Assembly: GCA_002308795.1 (NCBI GenBank)
Contig: DBVV01000056.1
Span: 6,066 to 27,176, forward strand
Origin: Mageeibacillus sp. UBA1255
GTDB taxonomy: Bacteria > Bacillota > Clostridia > UBA1212 > UBA1255
DNA length: 21,111 bases
Direction: 5' to 3'
Shown here: positions 16,155 to 21,111 of the stretch, piece after piece
Position numbering within the stretch: the first letter of the stretch is position 1
How the letters are laid out: every line of letters begins with the position of its first letter
Program-made: the position numbers and the translations under genes
Notes under the pieces: generated by a model
The model's database searches: none
What the model saw: only the letters and a program-made list of their open reading frames with translations
What the model was told of the DNA's origin: nothing

Positions 16155-17915
16155 ATGGCAACACCTATCATTATGCCCCGCCAAGGGCAGTCTGTTGAAA
16201 GCTGTATTATTTCCAACTGGGCGAAAAAGGTTGGCGATAAAGTTGCTGAAGGCGACACACTCTTCACCTACGAGACCGATAAGGCGACGTTCGACGAAGA
16301 AGCCAAGATCAGCGGAACTTTATTGGCAATCTTTTTTAATGAAGGAGACGACGTCCCCTGCCTTACCAACGTATGCGTTATAGGACAGCCGGGCGAAAGC
16401 TTCGCGGAATTTGACCCGAACGGCGCAGCAAAAGCGGCAAGCGCACAGGAAGCTCCCAAGGCTGAAGAGCCGAAGGCAGAAGCTCCCAAAGCAGCTGCAG
16501 CAGCTCCAGCACAGCCCGCCGGCCCGAAATCTGACGCGAACGTAGTTATCATGCCCCGTCAGGGTCAATCAGTTGAAAGCTGCATCATTTCAAAATGGAA
16601 CGTTAAAGTTGGCGATAACGTTAAGGTCGGTGATAATCTTTTCACATACGAGACCGATAAAGCCACTTTCGACGAAGAATCTAAATTCGAAGGCACCGTA
16701 CTGGCCATCTTCGCAAAAGAAGGCGACGACGTACCTTGCCTGCAGAACGTCGCAGTCATCGGAAAGCCCGGAGACAGCTTCGCCGAGTTCGATCCGAGCG
16801 GCACAGCTCAGGCAGCGGCTCCCGCACAGGCGGCAGAGACCGTCGCGGCTCCCGCGCAGGCAGCACCCGCGGCAACAGTTCAGCCCGTTGTGGCTCCCGG
16901 CGAGAGACATTTCGTTTCACCCAGAGCGCGCAATTTCGCCGAAAGAGCAGGCGTTAACACCGATTTCGTTGTCGGCACCGGCGCTGAAGGCAGAGTGATC
17001 GAGAAAGACGTAAAAGACTTTATTGCCGCCGGCGGAAATACCACTTACGCCGCAGCACAGGCCGCAAAAGCCGGAATGACCGGAACAGCGTTCGCAGGAA
17101 AGATCGGCGTTGACGACCTCACCGCTAAAGCAGCACCCGCAGCTGAACCCGCAAAGGCAGAGCCCGCGAAAGCCGCACCCGCAGCTGAGCCTGCTAAAGC
17201 CGCCGAGACCGCAGCTGATTACGAAGACGTTAAGATCCCCAACATCCGCAAGGTCATTTCCCGCTCGATGCACGCTTCCCTGTCCACGATGGCACAGCTC
17301 ACGCTGAACGCTTCGTTCGACGCTACGAACATCATGGAATTCCGCCGTCAGCTCAAGGAAGTAAAGGACAAGCTCGGCCTGGCCAACGTCACGATCAACG
17401 ACATCATCCTGTACGCCGTATCGCGCACGATCCTCAATCACAAGGACTGCAACGCGAACTTCATCGAAGACGGCACGGTCATGCGCTACTTCAAGAACGT
17501 ACACCTCGGCATCGCCGTTGACACACCGAGAGGCCTCATGGTTCCCACGCTCCGCAACGCGAACCTCAAATCCCTGAACGACATCTCGACCGAAGCCAAG
17601 GCATTGGCCACCGCAGCTCAGGGCGGCACGATCAATCCCGACGACCTCAAGGGCGCTACGATCACCGTAACGAACCTGGGCACGATGGGTATCGAGTCCT
17701 TCACTCCTGTTATCAATCCTCCGCAGACCTGCATCCTGGGCGTTAACACCCTCCAGACCCGCGTTAAGAGCGAAGCAGGCGTGCTGAAGACGTATCAGGC
17801 GATGACCCTCTCCCTCACGTTCGACCACAGAGCTCTCGACGGTGCTCCTGCGGCAAGATTCCTTCAGGAACTCTGCAAGAACCTCGAGAACTTCACGATG
17901 CTGCTTATTAAATAA
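16155..17915 (+). CDS. 2-oxoacid dehydrogenase E2 (dihydrolipoamide acyltransferase) with two lipoyl domains
   Basis: This 586-residue E2 core subunit transfers the acyl group from E1 to CoA. Domains in order: lipoyl domain 1 (about 1-88, lipoyl Lys43 in YETDKATF), Ala/Pro/Lys/Glu-rich linker, lipoyl domain 2 (about 128-214, Lys169), second linker, peripheral-subunit-binding domain (about 251-291, HFVSPRARNFAERAG), a third Ala/Pro linker, and the catalytic domain (about 357-586) with DHRALDG (His558, Asp562) as active site. The two lipoyl domains are about 78 percent identical by ungapped hand alignment (65 of 83). Both keep Cys at VESCIIS and VPCL. Substrate (pyruvate, acetoin or branched-chain) is not decided by sequence. 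It is the first gene of an E2-E3-E1 operon, with a perfect ribosome site 7 nt from the ATG. Confidence 0.93.
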   Translation: MATPIIMPRQGQSVESCIISNWAKKVGDKVAEGDTLFTYETDKATFDEEAKISGTLLAIFFNEGDDVPCLTNVCVIGQPGESFAEFDPNGAAKAASAQEAPKAEEPKAEAPKAAAAAPAQPAGPKSDANVVIMPRQGQSVESCIISKWNVKVGDNVKVGDNLFTYETDKATFDEESKFEGTVLAIFAKEGDDVPCLQNVAVIGKPGDSFAEFDPSGTAQAAAPAQAAETVAAPAQAAPAATVQPVVAPGERHFVSPRARNFAERAGVNTDFVVGTGAEGRVIEKDVKDFIAAGGNTTYAAAQAAKAGMTGTAFAGKIGVDDLTAKAAPAAEPAKAEPAKAAPAAEPAKAAETAADYEDVKIPNIRKVISRSMHASLSTMAQLTLNASFDATNIMEFRRQLKEVKDKLGLANVTINDIILYAVSRTILNHKDCNANFIEDGTVMRYFKNVHLGIAVDTPRGLMVPTLRNANLKSLNDISTEAKALATAAQGGTINPDDLKGATITVTNLGTMGIESFTPVINPPQTCILGVNTLQTRVKSEAGVLKTYQAMTLSLTFDHRALDGAPAARFLQELCKNLENFTMLLIK

Positions 17916-17929
17916 ACCGTCGCGGATCC

Positions 17930-18033
17930 GCAAATTGCAATTTGCAGCTCGCAATCCACAATTTGCCATTTGCAATTTGCCATTTGCCATTTGCAATCCA
18001 CAATTTGCCATTTGCAATTTGCCATTTGCCATT
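17930..18033. repeat. Heptanucleotide repeat array with 42-bp higher-order period
   Basis: From 17940 the sequence can be cut into 7-mers: mostly ATTTGCC and ATTTGCA, with ATCCACA at 17954 and 17996 and one GCTCGCA at 17947. The order ATCCACA-ATTTGCC-ATTTGCA-ATTTGCC-ATTTGCC-ATTTGCA (42 bp, 17954-17995) repeats from 17996 until it breaks off at 18033. The left end (17930-17945) is a perfect 16-bp palindrome, GCAAATTGCAATTTGC. The array fills almost the whole gap between the E2 stop and the E3 ribosome site (AAGGAG, 18040-18045). On the minus strand it gives a spurious repetitive peptide. It looks like a simple-sequence or short tandem repeat of bacterial type. Confidence 0.92.
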
Positions 18034-18055
18034 ATAAAAAAGGAGAAATAACATT

Positions 18056-19426
18056 ATGGCTTTTGATTTAATCGTTATCGGCGGCGGCCCCGCCGGATAC
18101 CTGGCAGCTGAAAGAGCCTCCGACGCGGGACTCCAGACGCTCCTCATCGAAAAGAGATTCATCGGCGGCGTGTGCCTCAACGAAGGCTGCATCCCCTCGA
18201 AAGCGTTCCTGTATTCCGCAAAACTGTACGACGGCGTCGCACACGGCGAAAAATACGGCGTGACGGCACAGGGCCTCAACATCGACCATAAAGCCGTTGT
18301 CGCCCGCAAGAACAGAGTCGTTAAGACGCTCGTAGGCGGCATCCAGGCCAAACTCAAGAAAAACAAAGTAACGACCGTGATGGCTGTTGCCACCATTAAA
18401 GGCCGCGACGCGGAAGGCTTCAAAGTAGAAGCTAACGGCGAGATCTACGTTGGTAAGAAACTGATGATCTGCACCGGTTCCGTACCTGTAACTCCCCCGA
18501 TCCCCGGCGTAAAAGAAGGCCTTCAGAGCGGCTTCGTACTCACCAACCGCGAGATCCTTGACCTCCAGGAAGTTCCCGAGAAGCTCGTCATCATCGGCGG
18601 CGGCGTTATCGGCCTCGAAATGGCATCCTACTTCAACACGGCCGGTTCCAAAGTTACCGTCGTTGAAATGATGGATAAGATCGCAGGCCCGACGGACCGC
18701 GAGATCTCCGAGATACTGCTCAAGAACTACCAGAAGAAGGGCATCACCTTCAATCTGGGCTGCGCGGTCACTGGCGTTGAGAACGGCAAAGTCATCTACA
18801 AGAAGGGTGACGAGGTCAATGAAGTTGCCGCTGATAAAGTGCTGCTTTCCATCGGCCGCCGTGCTTTCACCGAAGGACTCGGACTTGAGACGATCGGCGT
18901 AGAGACTGAGCGCGGCAAGATCAAGACCGACGACAAGGGCGAGACCAACATTGCCGGCGTTTACGCAACCGGCGACGTCAACGGCTTCTCGATGCTTGCT
19001 CACACCGCTTACAGAGAGACGGAAGTTGCCATCAACAACATCCTGGGCAAGAAGGATTTCATGCGCTACGACGCCATCCCGTCCGTCATCTATACCAACC
19101 CTGAAGTTGCCGCCGTCGGCGAGACCGAAGAGAGCGCTAAAAAGAAGGGCATCGATTTCGAAGTTGCGAAGCTGTCAATGATGTATTCGGGCAGATACGT
19201 TGCCGAGAACGAAGGCGGAGACGGTATCATCAAAGTGCTCATCGATAAGAAGTACAGAAACATCATCGGCTGCCATATGATCGGCTATCATTCTTCCGAG
19301 ATCATTTACGGCGCAGGTATCCTGATCGAGACCCAGATGCGTGTTGCGGATATCAAGAAACTGGTATTCCCTCACCCGTCCGTTTGCGAAATTATCCGCG
19401 AGGCGATCTTCGAATTCGAAGATTAA
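18056..19426 (+). CDS. lpdA: Dihydrolipoyl dehydrogenase (E3)
   Basis: This 456-residue flavoprotein reoxidises the dihydrolipoyl groups of E2 and passes electrons to NAD. The FAD-binding motif GGGPAGYLAAE is at residues 9-19, and the redox-active disulfide is Cys40/Cys45 in GGVCLNEGCIPSK. The NAD-binding motif VIIGGGVIGLEMASYF is followed by a strand ending in Glu (VTVVEMM), favouring NAD over NADP. The second FAD motif is GVYATGDVNGFSMLAHTA. The dimer-interface catalytic pair is His440 and Glu445 in FPHPSVCE. There is no N-terminal lipoyl domain, unlike some clostridial E3 proteins. It follows E2 after a 140-nt gap that holds the heptad array and is followed by E1 after 75 nt. Confidence 0.96.
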   Translation: MAFDLIVIGGGPAGYLAAERASDAGLQTLLIEKRFIGGVCLNEGCIPSKAFLYSAKLYDGVAHGEKYGVTAQGLNIDHKAVVARKNRVVKTLVGGIQAKLKKNKVTTVMAVATIKGRDAEGFKVEANGEIYVGKKLMICTGSVPVTPPIPGVKEGLQSGFVLTNREILDLQEVPEKLVIIGGGVIGLEMASYFNTAGSKVTVVEMMDKIAGPTDREISEILLKNYQKKGITFNLGCAVTGVENGKVIYKKGDEVNEVAADKVLLSIGRRAFTEGLGLETIGVETERGKIKTDDKGETNIAGVYATGDVNGFSMLAHTAYRETEVAINNILGKKDFMRYDAIPSVIYTNPEVAAVGETEESAKKKGIDFEVAKLSMMYSGRYVAENEGGDGIIKVLIDKKYRNIIGCHMIGYHSSEIIYGAGILIETQMRVADIKKLVFPHPSVCEIIREAIFEFED

Positions 19427-19431
19427 GCGGC

Positions 19432-19453
19432 AGCGGGTACACAGCAAACCGCT
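19432..19453 (+). other. Intercistronic hairpin between E3 and E1 genes
   Basis: AGCGG / CCGCT (5 bp, 12-nt loop) follows the E3 stop codon by 5 nt. The same left arm can instead pair as GCGGG with CCCGC slightly further on (19457-19461), so two exclusive folds are possible. No T-run follows, so it is not a terminator; mRNA stability or processing is one possible role. Confidence 0.35.
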
Positions 19454-19501
19454 ATGTCCCGCGACAATATATAGAATATAAAAAGAAAGAGGTTAAACAT
19501 C

Positions 19502-21111
19502 ATGCCAAAATCACAATTTATTGACGAGAACGTCGTTCGCCAGCCCGGTTGGGTGAAGTTCCAGGACATCCCCGTAAACCAGTACAATAAAACAATAGAA
19601 GAAGAGAAAGCCAACTACACCAAAGAAGACTTCCTCCGCATCTACCGCGATATGAAGATCATCCGCGAATTTGAGACGATGATCAACTCCATCAAAACGA
19701 CCGAGAACTACAACGGAGTGCAGTACAAGCATCCCGGACCCGCTCACCTGTCCATCGGTCAGGAAGGCAGCGCAGTAGGTGAGGCTTACCTGCTCACCAC
19801 CGACGACTGGATCTTCGGTTCCCACAGAAGCCACGGCGAGATCCTCGCTAAAGGCCTTTCCGCCATCGAGAAACTCAGCGATAAAGAACTGATGGATATC
19901 ATGGAAAACTACTTCGACGGCTCCATCCTGAAGATCGTTCAGAAAGATCAGAAGACCGTTAAAGAGCTCGCGATCGACTTCCTTATCTACGGTACCCTCG
20001 CAGAAATGTTCGCACGCGAGACCGGTTTCCACAAAGGACTCGGCGGTTCGATGCACGCTTTCTTCTGCCCCTTCGGAATTTATCCGAACAACGCAATCGT
20101 AGGCGGCAGCGCCACGATCGCTACCGGCTCCGCTCTCTTTAAGAAAGTTAACCGCAAACCTGGTATCGTTATCGCCAACATCGGCGACGGCGCTATGGGC
20201 CGCGGTCCCGTCTGGGAAGCGCTCTGCTTCGCTACGATGGACCAGTATAAGAAACTCTGGGGCGACGATATGAAAGGCGGCCTGCCGATCATATTCAACA
20301 TCTTCAACAACCAGTACGCTATGGGCGGACAGACCAACGGCGAAACGATGGGTTACGAAATTGCCGCCCGCATCGGCGCAGGCGTAACGCCCAACCAGAT
20401 GCACGCAGAGAGAGTCGACGGCTACAACCCGCTGGCTGTTATTGACGCCATCCGCAGAAAGAAAGAGATCCTCGAAAAGAAAGAAGGACCCGTGCTCCTT
20501 GACACCCTCACCTACCGTACGACCGGTCACTCCCCGTCCGACGCTTCCAGCTACAGAACGAAGGAAGAGATCGATATGTGGTTCGAAGGCAACGCCACCG
20601 ACGAGTTCAAGAACAAACTGATCCTTGCCGGTGTAACGACCCAGTCCGAGATCGATTCGATCAACGAATACGTCGTGAACCTCATCACGAAGATCTGCGC
20701 AATGGCTGCCGATACGACGATCTCTCCGAGAATGGACTTCATCAAGAATCCTCACCAGATTGAAGACCTCATGTTCTCCAACCAGAAGATCGCGAAACTC
20801 AGCGACGCGAAGCCCGACGTACTCATCCCGATGGAAGACGATCCGAGAGTACAGCAGATCGCCCGCAAAGAGCGTTTCGGTTTCGACAAGGACGGAAAGC
20901 CCGTATCCAAACTTAAAGTTTACAACTACAGAGACGGCGTGTTCGAAGCTATCATCAGCAAGTTCTACGAAGATCCTACGCTCGTTGCGTACGGCGAAGA
21001 GAACAGAGACTGGGGCGGCGCGTTCGCTGTTTACAGAGGACTTACCGAAGCCATCCCGTACCACAGACTGTTCAACTCCCCGATCTCCGAATCCGCTATC
21101 TGCGGCACCGC
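19502..21111 (+). CDS. 2-oxoacid dehydrogenase E1, alpha-beta fusion (partial, first 536 residues)
   Basis: This thiamine-diphosphate-dependent E1 decarboxylates the 2-oxoacid and acylates the lipoyl group of E2. The alpha part (about residues 40-400) shows GPAHLSIGQEGSAVGEA, His108 in GSHRSHGE, GLGGSMHAF, and the thiamine motif from GDGAMGRG (228-235) to FNNQYAMGG (268-276). A stretch of about 60 residues between HRSHG and GLGGSMH, longer than usual in alpha subunits, is an insertion. From about residue 470 the sequence becomes beta-like (NYRDGVFEAI, then VAYGEENRDWGG), with no stop or restart, so alpha and beta are one polypeptide. The right edge cuts the gene, and the rest of the beta part lies outside. 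The ribosome site is AGAGG, about 9 nt upstream. Confidence 0.92.
   Translation, partial: MPKSQFIDENVVRQPGWVKFQDIPVNQYNKTIEEEKANYTKEDFLRIYRDMKIIREFETMINSIKTTENYNGVQYKHPGPAHLSIGQEGSAVGEAYLLTTDDWIFGSHRSHGEILAKGLSAIEKLSDKELMDIMENYFDGSILKIVQKDQKTVKELAIDFLIYGTLAEMFARETGFHKGLGGSMHAFFCPFGIYPNNAIVGGSATIATGSALFKKVNRKPGIVIANIGDGAMGRGPVWEALCFATMDQYKKLWGDDMKGGLPIIFNIFNNQYAMGGQTNGETMGYEIAARIGAGVTPNQMHAERVDGYNPLAVIDAIRRKKEILEKKEGPVLLDTLTYRTTGHSPSDASSYRTKEEIDMWFEGNATDEFKNKLILAGVTTQSEIDSINEYVVNLITKICAMAADTTISPRMDFIKNPHQIEDLMFSNQKIAKLSDAKPDVLIPMEDDPRVQQIARKERFGFDKDGKPVSKLKVYNYRDGVFEAIISKFYEDPTLVAYGEENRDWGGAFAVYRGLTEAIPYHRLFNSPISESAICGT

Noticed and set aside
16917..18032. Long minus-strand frame beginning with a repetitive MANGKLQ-type peptide
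   Set aside because: It starts in the heptad repeat array and then runs antisense to the E2 gene; the open frame follows from E2 codon bias. No ribosome site, and no recognisable domain.
18068..19003. 311-codon minus-strand frame opposite the E3 gene
   Set aside because: It lies antisense to a well-conserved dihydrolipoyl dehydrogenase; composition reflects C-ending codons of the sense gene.
19511..21064. 517-codon minus-strand frame opposite the E1 gene
   Set aside because: Same reason: the sense strand encodes a clear thiamine-dependent E1 with all motifs, and the antisense product resembles nothing.

Overview
The window reads like the chromosome of a low-to-mid-GC anaerobic Firmicute of class Clostridia. 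The evidence is the bacterial V-type ATPase cluster, the ireB-ruvX-DUF1292 trio, consensus TTGACA/TATAAT promoters and strong AGGAGG-type ribosome binding sites. The genus cannot be fixed from the sequence. I see no phage, transposase, CRISPR, tRNA or rRNA; this is mostly core metabolism and bioenergetics.

Layout. Positions 1-5928 (minus strand) hold a V-type ATPase operon in transcription order G/H, I, K, E, C, F, A; A runs off the left edge, and B and D probably lie beyond it. Upstream on the same strand is metY (O-acetylhomoserine sulfhydrylase, 6034-7311) with its own promoter. Before that is an operon ireB-ruvX-DUF1292-nagA-like (9625 down to 7408), its cistrons nearly all touching. Further up is a larA-like racemase followed by a uridine-kinase-like nucleoside kinase (11939-9714), then NADP-type gdhA (13451-12081) with a clear intrinsic terminator. 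A 489-bp divergent intergenic region (13452-13940) holds the gdhA promoter, an 84-bp tandem repeat array with perfectly conserved inverted arms, and the promoter of a plus-strand membrane M48-type metallopeptidase gene (13941-15998). From 16039 a perfect consensus promoter drives a 2-oxoacid dehydrogenase operon in the order E2-E3-E1, where E1 is an alpha-beta fusion cut by the right edge. A heptanucleotide repeat array sits between the E2 and E3 genes.

How the genes fit. The c-ring subunit K keeps all five residues that bind Na+ in the Enterococcus hirae enzyme, so a sodium-coupled ATPase is likely. MetY, GDH and the 2-oxoacid dehydrogenase complex cover sulfur and nitrogen assimilation and acyl-CoA formation. 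The IreB/RuvX/DUF1292 operon is a conserved Firmicutes regulatory/housekeeping unit.

Most notable. (1) Four of the five good promoters are followed, within 5-9 nt of the -10 box, by an inverted repeat that would put a hairpin at the extreme 5' end of the mRNA (metY, ireB, gdhA, E2). (2) The 84-bp repeats have invariant 13-nt arms and diverged spacers, and can fold in two exclusive ways. (3) A 42-bp higher-order heptad array lies inside the dehydrogenase operon. (4) The NagA-like protein is reduced to its TIM-barrel core. No clearly new multi-gene system is evident; the best novelty candidates are the non-coding elements.
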